This document shows positions 49,701 to 56,903 of a stretch of 64,000 bases of DNA, one piece after another. The DNA comes from Branchiostoma lanceolatum (lineage: Eukaryota > Chordata > Leptocardii > Amphioxiformes > Branchiostomatidae). Below the pieces are notes generated by a model that was given only the letters and a program-made list of their open reading frames with translations, was not told the DNA's origin and made no database searches. The DNA lies in NCBI RefSeq assembly GCF_035083965.1, contig NC_089725.1:29583925-29647924 (forward strand). The letters are read 5' to 3'. How positions within the stretch are numbered: position 1 is the stretch's first letter; each line of letters starts with the position of its first letter. A program made the position numbers and the translations under genes.

Positions 49701-50616
49701 GCCTATCAGCGAGCTCGTTCAAAATCGAAACGAATATCTGACTAACAGCCGTTACGGATACGCGCAGGGTCAGACTCCGTGGTTAGCAAGCGAATTCTTT
49801 TGAGCCAGCGGTCACTACGGAGGTTGGTACTCAGGCTATGTGTGATGTGCGTAAACTATGTTAGTGTAGATTGTGATCTGAGCACAGATTTCAATGTAGT
49901 TCTGTAGCTGTGAATGGTGGGCTGCTATAATCTTGATTTTACATCACCCTTAGCAACCCAGGTCGATTTGTGACCAAGTGGTATGTCAGAATCAGGACAC
50001 ATTTCTTCAGCTCGTCAAAATGTCCTCTTCCTGACTTAGAACACAAGGACAGTGTGATGGTATATATATTGTTTCGTTACTCTGAGTAATAATTCTGCGT
50101 GCATCTCAAGGGCAAGGGACAGCCTAACGCCATCTTGTATACAGACTTGAACACGCTCAGTCATACACACAGTCATGCACCGTGTACATCTCTGAAATCT
50201 AGGAGAGCGCTTTACTTACACATATTTTTACATGACCAGTTAGTGAAGCCGCATTGCGCTAATAGCAAACAAAAAAGTGCCATGCTTAGTCCGCAGTCTG
50301 AGGTTCGACAGCTTTACCTGTACCTTACACAATATATACTGTAATGTATGCTATAATATTAAACTCTGAACTTTTCATCCTGTCTTTTCAGGCATTCCAG
50401 TCTTCCTACAGCAGCCTATCGGGCATGGTGGATCACTTCTTCCCGGCGCTGGACCGCGGGCGGACGACGGAGTTCGAGAAGCCTTCGGAGTACAGCCTCT
50501 TCACGTACTGGCGGGAACCCCTGCCGGACATCAGCGGCGACATTGACCTTGGCACGTCTCCCCAAGATCCCCCGGCGGAAAAAGAGAAAGAGAAAGCCAC
50601 AGAGAAGAGCAAATAG
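37572..50616 (+). CDS. LPIN: Lipin, Mg2+-dependent phosphatidate phosphatase
   Basis: Seven coding exons (37572-37748, 38198-38336, 41296-41474, 42275-42506, 42947-44767, 46743-46993, 50392-50616) join in frame into 3024 nt, 1007 residues. Lipins convert phosphatidate to diacylglycerol at the ER and act as nuclear co-regulators (family knowledge). N-Lip is residues 1-108, starting [14 protein letters not shown], with the glycine equivalent to mouse Gly84 at G80. A polybasic [10 protein letters not shown] lies at 282-291. [10 protein letters not shown] block and the lipin-mid block [13 protein letters not shown] follow. C-Lip carries DIDGT at 778-782 (DxDxT nucleophile) and [10 protein letters not shown], and ends [11 protein letters not shown]. 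Vertebrate lipins are about 890 residues; the extra length is in the acidic middle. The coactivator LxxIL site reads FGQVL here. A single pre-duplication lipin orthologous to LPIN1-3 is likely. Confidence 0.96.
38198..38336 (+). CDS. LPIN: Lipin coding exon 2 (N-Lip end)
   Basis: 139 nt starting [20 protein letters not shown] and continuing through GEAFFVQE to [10 protein letters not shown], ending in phase 1. No ATG is present, so start-based ORF scans miss it. It completes the N-Lip domain, including the glycine whose change abolishes phosphatase activity in mouse lipin-1. Confidence 0.96.
39224..39713. mobile_element. GGGCTC-ended element, interrupted by a nested MITE
   Basis: Ends are GGGCTCAAAATA and the inverse-like GAATTTCAAGCCC. 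The interior has GGTGCA/TGCACC-rich stretches. It is the inverse-oriented relative of the 24877-25277 element and is split by the MITE at 39289-39500. Confidence 0.6.
39289..39500. mobile_element. CTGTAAATGCA MITE, intact copy
   Basis: 212 bp with perfect 11-bp TIRs CTGTAAATGCA and TGCATTTACAG, flanked by TA on both sides (39287-39288 and 39501-39502). The interior repeats TTCGCGGTGGTTTT-like motifs on both strands. This is the best-preserved copy of a family found at least six times in the window. Confidence 0.75.
39775..39950. mobile_element. CTGTAAATGCA-family MITE, 5'-truncated
   Basis: Shares the internal motifs AACTTAAAACCAC, TTTCAAACGCGAACGTAAA and CTCCATTTTCTCCCT with copies at 8215 and 52375. 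It ends in TGCATTTACAGTA; the left TIR is missing. Confidence 0.6.
40960..41255 (+). mobile_element. LINE 3'-end relic (copy 3)
   Basis: Matches 12968-13275 in order: GTCTGTACAAAGACCTCC, CATGCAAGGAACxGTC, a GGCAACGGAAAAG-type segment, AAAACTGGTTGCCAG and CAATGGTCAAATAGTTA. The pattern resembles the end of a LINE pol gene (WFGH..R....GLPK....GT.QG.R.R). It is riddled with stops. Confidence 0.5.
41296..41474 (+). CDS. LPIN: Lipin coding exon 3
   Basis: 179 nt beginning [18 protein letters not shown] and ending SGSSAEK. It is preceded by CTGTCCCCTACAG and followed by GTACAG. Low-complexity Glu/Ser composition follows the N-Lip domain. A LINE 3' relic (40960-41255) abuts it about 40 bp upstream. 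Confidence 0.9.
41590..41885 (-). repeat. Dispersed repeat ending in a self-pairing TATCTCCAT motif
   Basis: An inverse copy of 54635-54920. Both contain AACCTCTxGATGGATTA, TGACCTTGGTACTGCAGCAG and GACCTGGACGTGCTxTGGTC in the same order, and a CTCCATTTTTCATGGAGATA palindrome at one end next to a CA/GT run. Confidence 0.7.
42275..42506 (+). CDS. LPIN: Lipin coding exon 4
   Basis: 232 nt starting [17 protein letters not shown] and ending LVQTDAVDL, phase 1 at the end. It is a Ser/Pro/Asp-rich linker typical of lipins between N-Lip and the NLS. The acceptor is TTGTACCTTAACAG. Confidence 0.9.
42947..44767 (+). CDS. LPIN: Lipin coding exon 5 (large central and catalytic exon)
   Basis: One 1821-nt exon carries the basic NLS-like stretch, an acidic linker, NWGELPQGP, the lipin-mid block, a Ser-rich region, and C-Lip through [10 protein letters not shown] to [12 protein letters not shown]. 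In vertebrates this part is spread over many exons. The true exon begins at 42947, five bases before an internal ATG, and ends at donor G|GTTTGT after 44767. Downstream in-frame codons to 44892 are intron. Confidence 0.95.
45158..46480. mobile_element. Foldback/MULE-like non-autonomous DNA element
   Basis: A 1323-bp element in lipin intron 6. Its arms are inverted copies of each other for about 470 bp (roughly 45158-45645 and 46045-46480) around a loop of about 0.4 kb. Ends are GGTCCCCCGAAAGTGCG and the inverted GGTCACCCGAAAGTGCG. Both arms have a subterminal tandem run of the 10-mer AACGAAATGG. The 9-mer GTCTCCAGG flanks it directly (45149-45157 and 46482-46490), consistent with a 9-bp target duplication as made by Mutator-like transposases. 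No transposase ORF is present. Confidence 0.75.
46482..46640 (+). repeat. Dispersed repeat, GTCTCCAGGACCC family
   Basis: This stretch resembles 15098-15245: both run GTCTCCAGGACCCG, then a segment with TTTGCTTxTTGGGGC, then AAAATxxATxTTC and AAGCTTxxAATG. A reverse-oriented relic is at about 21050-21200. The foldback element at 45158 is inserted at its left edge. Confidence 0.55.
46743..46993 (+). CDS. LPIN: Lipin coding exon 6 (C-Lip)
   Basis: 251 nt beginning [19 protein letters not shown] and ending [16 protein letters not shown]. It closely matches the C-Lip segment after the catalytic motif in all animal lipins. The acceptor is TTCCCGTCAG and the donor GTGAGC. Confidence 0.96.
49219..49389. 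mobile_element. Short palindromic MITE (copy 1)
   Basis: About 170 bp with imperfect terminal inverted repeats of about 40 bp: GCCTGGGTACCATCCTACGT at the left, and at the right the inverse of CAGGGTACCATCCTTCGTAG. The same family as the element 50 bp downstream. Confidence 0.6.
49438..49838. mobile_element. TA-flanked MITE with about 90-bp TIRs (copy 2)
   Basis: Terminal inverted repeats (49440-49527 and 49749-49836) begin GCCTGAGTACCAACCTCCGT and are nearly identical over about 90 bp. TA dinucleotides flank both ends. The loop has no transposase. It lies in lipin intron 7. Confidence 0.75.
50392..50616 (+). CDS. LPIN: Lipin coding exon 7 (C-terminus)
   Basis: 225 nt including TAG. It begins [18 protein letters not shown], contains the conserved YWREPLP motif and ends in a Lys/Glu-rich tail. 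The acceptor is CTGTCTTTTCAG, phase 0. Confidence 0.95.
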   Translation, partial: AFQSSYSSLSGMVDHFFPALDRGRTTEFEKPSEYSLFTYWREPLPDISGDIDLGTSPQDPPAEKEKEKATEKSK

Positions 50617-51115
50617 ATATTATATGAAGAAACGCTTTTGTACATTTTGATAATGATTTATGATGCAAAAAAAGGTACTTGCCACTGTATTTTTCGTTGT
50701 TGTTAAGATCTAGAGTAGAGTTGTAAGTTAAGACTCCTTACGGTTCGACTGAGAAGAGCTACAAGATGTAACTTTTCCAGTCGAATGCTTTGGAGTCTTG
50801 ATGATAGTTTTTCATGGAAGATGCTGCTGTGAATGAATGCACATTATGCTGGCCAAAAGGTGTTTTTACTTCCAGCTTTGCAATCTGTGGAAGCCTGAAT
50901 TGATCTCTTGGTTTATGCTGGTACAGAGAAATGCTTAATTACTGATGTTTCTGCTGCAAGTACCATGTATATGTATATGGTTCCGACTTTAAAGCGTTTC
51001 CTTCCGTGATTAATTAAGGGTGCTATGAAAAGTAATTATTACATGTGATATGTTCCCAAGTCCACTTCATGGATTTTATTCAGTGAGCTGCTATGAACCC
51101 GTGACCTGGGTGGCG

Positions 51116-51348
51116 TCTTTTCCAGCTTTAGTCCCATCTGCTCTAACAATAAGCAAGTGCACGGTTTAAAGTGTGCATGTGCAGTGTGATGTATTGTGGT
51201 TAATATGTCAAAGTTGAAGACCCCTGGCCATTCTTTTATGTATAGCCAGGGGCCTTCAAGTTCACAATACATCACACTGCACTTGTGCACTTCAAACTGT
51301 GAATTATCTTATTGGGGTAGCAACCAACAGACTTAAAGCTGGAAAAGA
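51116..51348. repeat. Palindromic element about 230 bp
   Basis: The inverted arms share CTTTTCCAGCTTTA, CAGTGTGATGTATTGTG and TTGAAGxCCCCTGGC around a 16-bp loop ending TATGTATA. A MITE-like foldback. Confidence 0.75.
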
Positions 51349-51391
51349 TGGTACGTGGGCATGCTCATCCTTTGCAATGTGGCCTGTGCAT

Positions 51392-51690
51392 TACTGCTGA
51401 ATTACTGCCAGCCGCTGCGTTACTGCAGAATTACTGGCAGCCACTGCGTTACTGCAGAATTACTGGCAGCTGCTGCATTACTGCAGAATTACTGGCAGCC
51501 GCTGCGTTACTGCAGAATTCCTGTCAGCTGCTGCATTACTGCAGAATTACTACCAGCTGCTGCATTACTGCAGAATTACTGCCAACCTCTGCGTCACTGC
51601 AGAATTACTGCCAGCTGCTGCATTACTGCAGAATTCCTGTCAGCTGCTGCGTTACTGCAGAATTACTGCCAGCTGCTGCCGCTTTGTGCA
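51392..51690. repeat. 29-bp minisatellite, about 10 units
   Basis: Contiguous units of GCGTTACTGCAGAATTACTG plus CCAGCTGCT with few changes. The 29-bp period shifts the reading frame each unit, so the open frames across it are an artefact of the repeat lacking stops. Confidence 0.9.
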
Positions 51691-52374
51691 AGGTAAGGAA
51701 AAAGCTGCCAAATCCAGCATTAAGAGTGGTTAACAGTGTGGCAATGTTCTTTTCTTGCCTTATACTTGATGTATTCCGTAGCTGCAGACTGTTATATATT
51801 AGTGCTCTTGAGTACATACACATATGTACTCGTATGTGGCACATGATGTTGTGCTGTTCACCAATGGCCAAACCCCTTATCAAAAACCACTCCTCAATAC
51901 AATGGGGATGGTTGCTTTGTAGAAATGCTCTACACAAAAGTGTACATAAGATTATATACAGTCATGTAAATTCAGATTGTAAGTGAATTGTCGCACAAAA
52001 TGACAGGAATTATCACAGATATAGCTTGTACATGTGACCTGTGATGTGATGACATACATGTAGAGGTGAAACTGAAAGAGCAGATATACATTATATATAG
52101 TTATATGTAGAACAAACATGGAAATGCCTCAGTACCTACGGATCAGTTAACACAAACTTTTTGCTGATGATTGTTTCACATATTGTCAATTGTTAATGAG
52201 AGGTGAAGTCATTCTGTTCATGATTTTGTCATCATTTTGATTATTACATGGTTTGATGGGCACTGGAAAGCAGGGGGTAGGTATATGCATCTTTACAATG
52301 CCTTGCCTACACTTGTATGTATTGAACGCATTCATACAGTAGTATGGATGGGGACTGCGATTGGCAAAAATACT

Positions 52375-52545
52375 GTACATTTTTTTTTGCAATGGTTTGA
52401 TGTTTGTGGTAACATTTTCACCACAAACTTAAAACCGCCGCAAAAATGCTTGTTTTGTCTTCTGCCTGCCTACCCCCTGGTTTCAGCCACGAACTAAAAA
52501 CCATGAAAACTCTCCATTTTCTCCCTGCCACGAAATAAGATCCAT
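52375..52545. mobile_element. CTGTAAATGCA-family MITE relic
   Basis: Contains CACAAACTTAAAACCGCCGC and CTCCATTTTCTCCCTGCCAC and a TACTGTACATTT-like left end; the right end is lost. Confidence 0.5.
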
Positions 52546-54634
52546 GCGTATTGTTCATATTGTATTATTCATATTGTGACAGGCCAGTAATATTGTGTTT
52601 ATAGAAATAAATATCAGTTTGTACTGTATCAGCTTTGAAAAACATGTTTACTAAGATTATGATTTTACATGCCATCCAAATGTCTGGAATGAGAGATTTT
52701 TTGTTGCCATAATGTTAATGTTGTAAATAGATGACTACTATGACTTGACGGGTAAATAGTGTATCCAGCTTATAAGAACATTACCGTAATTCAAGATGAG
52801 AAAAGACAGAGAACAGAATTGGTGTCTGAAAGCACGATTACTAGAAAGACTTATTGAACAGGGTTTTTCAGGAGCAGTGGATATACAATTGTGTACAAAA
52901 AGGATGGTCAATGAAGGAGATGTAGACATTTTCTACCTGATGTCCTACTTCTGTGCAAAAGCTTGAGACTTATTTTCTACAGATCTATTGTAGTGGCGCT
53001 TGTCAGATGAATGTTGTTCTACAATCAGGATCTGGCTTCTTTTACACATTATTTTTCTGCATTTTGTACATCTTTGTAAAGGTCTGTTCATATCTCCATT
53101 GGGGAAAAGGCAGACTACCAGAAAGATGCACTCATGTCTGAAAGACTTGTGTAAAACAAGCTGGACCCTATATCTGCTTGTTCTGCAGTTCACACCATGT
53201 ACCATTGACTGGCTTATCCCAACTGGTTGCGTTGAGAATTGTAGATATGGAACATCATGAATATTTGTACTGGTTTTGATACTATCTATAGTAAAAAAGA
53301 ATTAGATATAAGCAAACTATCGAGAAGAAAATAGATGTGTAGTGTTCAACATTTATTTCTTTTTATGGTTGAGATGTGACGTAAGGGACAGGAGACAAAT
53401 TCGTTGTAGCATAACAAGATAGTGCCAGACATCAGAGGCAATGGTTAAAGACTGGACCTTGCCATGTGAAACTCCAGAACTGGTAAGGTGTTTTACGTAA
53501 CCCGTAACAATATGTTCACAGTGAGAACACATTTTTGCTGGACTAATGTTTTATAATGGTTTTATGGCCCCTGATGATTACTTTGTCATTGAATTCCTTT
53601 TGTTTATTAGGTTACACCCAGGAAAGACATGTTATGTTCAGGTTTATGATTATCTATGGTCGAAAATGTTTCTGGACTGAAGAATGCATGGTTCCTGTTG
53701 GCACCATTTTAGTTGGGGTTTGGAGTTACTAAGACAAGATGTACAATCAGAGAACAGGAGAAATCTGTCAGAAGTTGTGATATGACAACACATGTCCAGC
53801 AGTCACAGGCCATGCCTTTAACAGTAACAATAACAGCAGTACCATATTTTTACATTGTAAGTTGTATAATCACAAACCATGACACGATGTTTAAACTTTT
53901 ACAAGAGTTGTCAACACTTTTTCATACCTCATCCGCAAGTGGAAGATGGAATTTAGCCTTTTGTTTTGTTTTGTGACCATGATCGAGAATTGTCGCCATT
54001 AAGAATTTAAGTGATTTTGTATCCTTTTTATTATCTCTCTTTCATATTTAGAAATACTAACCATAGACAGTGGCGCTAGAGTGTAGGCAGCACAGAGTGT
54101 ACCATGTAGTTACAGGCGTATCTTAGTTTTAATTGTTGGCCAGTACGTAGAATGTTTTATATTGTTCAATGTGTCGTCTATCTGGCTATGTTTCATCATT
54201 CTATATTTATTCACATGGTTATGATGGGTCATGTACTTGTATGTGACGTTGATTTTGTTTCAGTGCCGTCCTGAAATGAATAATTTATGTTCCATATTTA
54301 TTATTATTTGATTTAAGATCTTACTGTCCAGGCTATGAAGGATATTAAAGATTCTGTACAATATCTTTCTGCATTGGAGAATGGATGTCATCTTTCTTCA
54401 TCATGAGTATGTTATGTAGTACCTCATGATCATTAGACTGAGGGATAAAAGCACAGTACGTCCGATAGACTGTAAGGTTTGATCCACTCACACGGAAGGA
54501 CCCCTACTTTTTTCGATAAGTGTGTTTGGTTCTTTAACGTGCTCGAGGTGTGGCTGTTCTAAAACAAGGGACCTCCATTTAATGCCCTATCCGAGGGACG
54601 CCCCAAACGGAAGCTATAGGTACTCATTTTTATC
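52546..54634. other. Intergenic, nothing recognised
   Basis: AT-rich, without coding signatures. A short repeat relic with GTGTTTGGTTCTTTAACGTGC lies near 54520-54543. Confidence 0.5.
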
Positions 54635-54920
54635 TCCATGAAAAATGGAGATATTGTTTTTGGCGTGTCTGTCTATCTCTCTGTGTGTGTGTGTGTGTGT
54701 TTCCGGACTATTGTAGTCAGTATAACTCAAGAACCTCTGGATGGATTAAAATGATATTTGGTACGTGGGCGGGTGTTGTGAAGCCAAAATTCAAGGTTGA
54801 TTTTGGGCCCTCTGATATGTGACCTTGGTACTGCAGCAGAACTTCCATTTTTGTATCTTTTGACCTGGACGTGCTATGGTCTTGATTTTTTTGTGGCAGA
54901 TAGCTTGTGATGTAATAAAG
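54635..54920 (+). repeat. Dispersed repeat, second copy
   Basis: Opposite-orientation partner of 41590-41885, beginning TATCTCCATGAAAAATGGAG, with a (GT)n run and the same internal blocks. Confidence 0.7.
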
Positions 54921-54974
54921 AAGTTGTGTAGGTTTGGGCCCCCTAGTTCATCTGAGTAATGTGAGGAAATTGGT

Positions 54975-55085
54975 TACCAGTCTAAGGTGCCTTTCCCAAG
55001 GGCACAACATTGGGGCATGTTGCGTTTGAATCAGAACCTCTTGATTCTCGGGCAAACAATAACCATGACACCACACAATGTCATT
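54975..55085 (-). mobile_element. Truncated copy of the same SINE
   Basis: On the minus strand it reads TGGTGTCATGGTTATT, then a B-box remnant TGATTCAAACGC, then TTGTGCCCTTGGGAAAGGC, collinear with 26925-26805. Confidence 0.6.
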
Positions 55086-55365
55086 ATCAAGACAATCCAC
55101 CGAGTTATGTTGTTCGCACACACACACACACACACATACTGTGACACACACACACACACATGTACAGTACATACGCTCACACGAATGCTACTTGACTAAA
55201 CCTCCTTGCGAAAACATAACTTCAATTCTTCATTGAGGTAGTGATTCATGCCTAGAGTTTCTACCTAAGGAAAAAGTTGACAAAATTATTAGCCCATTTT
55301 CACTACGCCTTTTGCGATTTGACCTTCCTTTCCCCTATGGCCCCCTATCTTAATTAATGTGTCAA

Positions 55366-55790
55366 GGGGAATCCCCCTTCCCTAACACCCCTGCGCTGCG
55401 CTGCATAAAGGTAAACGGCAACACCTGGAGACTTCCTCTTTCGCTGTGGCCAGTCGCGAGCTGTGACCAGCAGTTTTAACTCTAGACTGAGGGTTGGATG
55501 AGAGATTGTACACTTACAAGGCCGCTGTTCTTCACTCCTTAGCTTGGCAGAGCCGGACACAACGCAGACCTGAAAACAGGTGTGTACGACGGTGTAACGT
55601 TACCCCAAGGAGGTTATAACCTCCTTGGTTACCCATAGGCAACAAATACGTTCTATTAGTAACGCTACCTTCGCAGTTCCTTCGTTAGCTGTACAATTGA
55701 AAGCAATGCGCTTTGGAAATCCCCATTCCGTAATACTGTATAAAAGTTGGTGGCCGCATCTGGGGACTTCCGCTTTTACTGGTGTCAGTC
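55366..55790 (+). promoter_or_regulatory. Duplicated core-promoter modules of the TPR/nucleotidyltransferase gene
   Basis: Two similar modules. Module A: palindrome GGGGAATCCCC (55366-55376, fits the kappaB consensus), TATA-like CATAAAG (55404-55410), ACTTCCTCTTTC (from 55431). Module B: GGAAATCCCC (55715-55724, inverse of GGGGATTTCC), TATAAAAG (55739-55746), ACTTCCGCTTTTA (from 55766). In both, the TATA-like element and the ACTTCC block start 27 bp apart, near where a start site would fall. A donor ACAG|GTGTGT after 55579 could end the module-A leader exon. Confidence 0.5.
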
Positions 55791-56087
55791 TATTTGCACT
55801 GCATGTACAATGTACATGCAAGAAGCACGTCGTGTCTGTCAGACTTGACGTAAACTGTTCTCGACATGGGGGTGATACAATACCTTTATTCTTTTGTTTT
55901 GTGAACAAGTACAACGTGGGCTTGTTAAAGTTATACCTTTTTTTAAAGAAAGGTCAGAAGCGGTATATACAATATGTATCTAGGTCTAAATTACGTCAGG
56001 TTTCAAAGCTTTTTTTAAACAATTTTATTTCTCATATCGGGAAGCTTCCTGAATCTTAACAATTCTTGCAATTTTTTTTTCTTTTAG

Positions 56088-56903
56088 GGGAAAGACCCCA
56101 ATCAAGTGCGTTTGGTCGGCAGCTTGAACTCAACCTGGGAAGCTTTGTTCAAGGAACGCATTCTTATCATAATAAAGCAGAATGCATCTCTAGAAGACAT
56201 GGCAAAGACCAAGCTGTCAACAGTCGCGGGAGAACTTCGGGAACTGGACCTGATTTTTAAAAGTGGTTCAGATCTTGATGTTGCAGAGAGGGGATACGGG
56301 CGTAAGTTGATTCACGCTATAAGTAGTCAGAATGAGGTCCTGGAGTGTGAAGCGTTGAAAAGTCTTGGGGATTTGTATCTGCACAAAGCAAAGACGAAGA
56401 AGTCTAACGCAGAGCACTTTAAAGGGTCATGTGCGCTGTACAAAGAACTCTTACGATTCTATAAAGGCAATGACGGGATGGAAGTGGTACAACATCGTAT
56501 CAAATATGCAGAGAAATGTACGAAACTGGTAGACGACGAGGAGAGTTTGAGACTAATAACTGAGAATCCAGACAGTACCACATTGGCGGTGTCGTTGGCC
56601 CTTCACGAAGTGAAAGAGAAGACCAAGATGAACGGACAGGGTATGATATCATTGACTGAGGCTTATACCAGGTCCTTAGTAACATCAATCGTGGACAGAA
56701 ATAAAAGTCTGGAAATAGAATCGTTGAAGAGCCTTGGAGATCTGTACCTAGAGATGGGGAGGGTTGGCAGGGAGGTGGCAGCATTCACCAAATCAGTTGG
56801 CCTGTACCGAGCGGCGCTGGACCGCTGTAAAGATTCAGATGTCAGGGAAACGCTACGGCACCGCATCAAGTACGCGGAGAAAGTCAAGGAAAAGAAATCT
56901 AAG
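56088..56903 (+). CDS. TPR/NTase gene, exon with N-terminal helical repeats
   Basis: The exon follows a strong pyrimidine tract ending CTTTTAG and encodes 272 residues starting [20 protein letters not shown]. It contains two homologous halves, [10 protein letters not shown]...HRIKYAEK and [10 protein letters not shown]...HRIKYAEK, 123 residues apart. The donor AAG|GTTGGA is weak but phase 0 matches the next exon; reading through meets TGA at 56922. Confidence 0.8.

Larger units (their letters stand above)
46994..50391 (+). other. Lipin intron 7
   Basis: 3.4 kb. Apart from the two palindromic elements at 49219-49389 and 49438-49838, and a relic around 48726-48800 resembling the window's left-end repeat, nothing is recognised. 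Confidence 0.6.
50617..52630 (+). other. Probable lipin 3' UTR and downstream repeats
   Basis: No further coding exon is visible. The first AATAAA after the stop is at 52606-52611, so a 2-kb 3' UTR is possible. It would include a palindromic element (51116-51348), a 29-bp minisatellite (51392-51690) and a CTGTAAATGCA-family element (52375-52545). Earlier non-canonical polyadenylation cannot be excluded. Confidence 0.35.

Noticed and set aside
37572..50616. Processed lipin retrocopy
   Set aside because: The gene has seven spliced coding exons with good GT-AG sites and no poly-A tract, so the large exon is not evidence of a retrogene.
51392..51690. CRISPR-like array of 29-bp repeats
   Set aside because: Units are contiguous with no spacers, and the context is a eukaryotic spliced gene region.
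51348..51986. 212-codon open frame across the 29-bp minisatellite
   Set aside because: The repeat unit simply lacks stops and its 29-bp period rotates the frame; no homology and no splice or start context.
54684..55165. GT/CA microsatellite runs
   Set aside because: Ordinary simple repeats; noted only as parts of larger repeats.
55625..56059. 144-codon open frame as the first exon of the TPR gene
   Set aside because: No domain similarity. It spans the TATA box and predicted start site and lacks a donor in the phase needed to join 56088.
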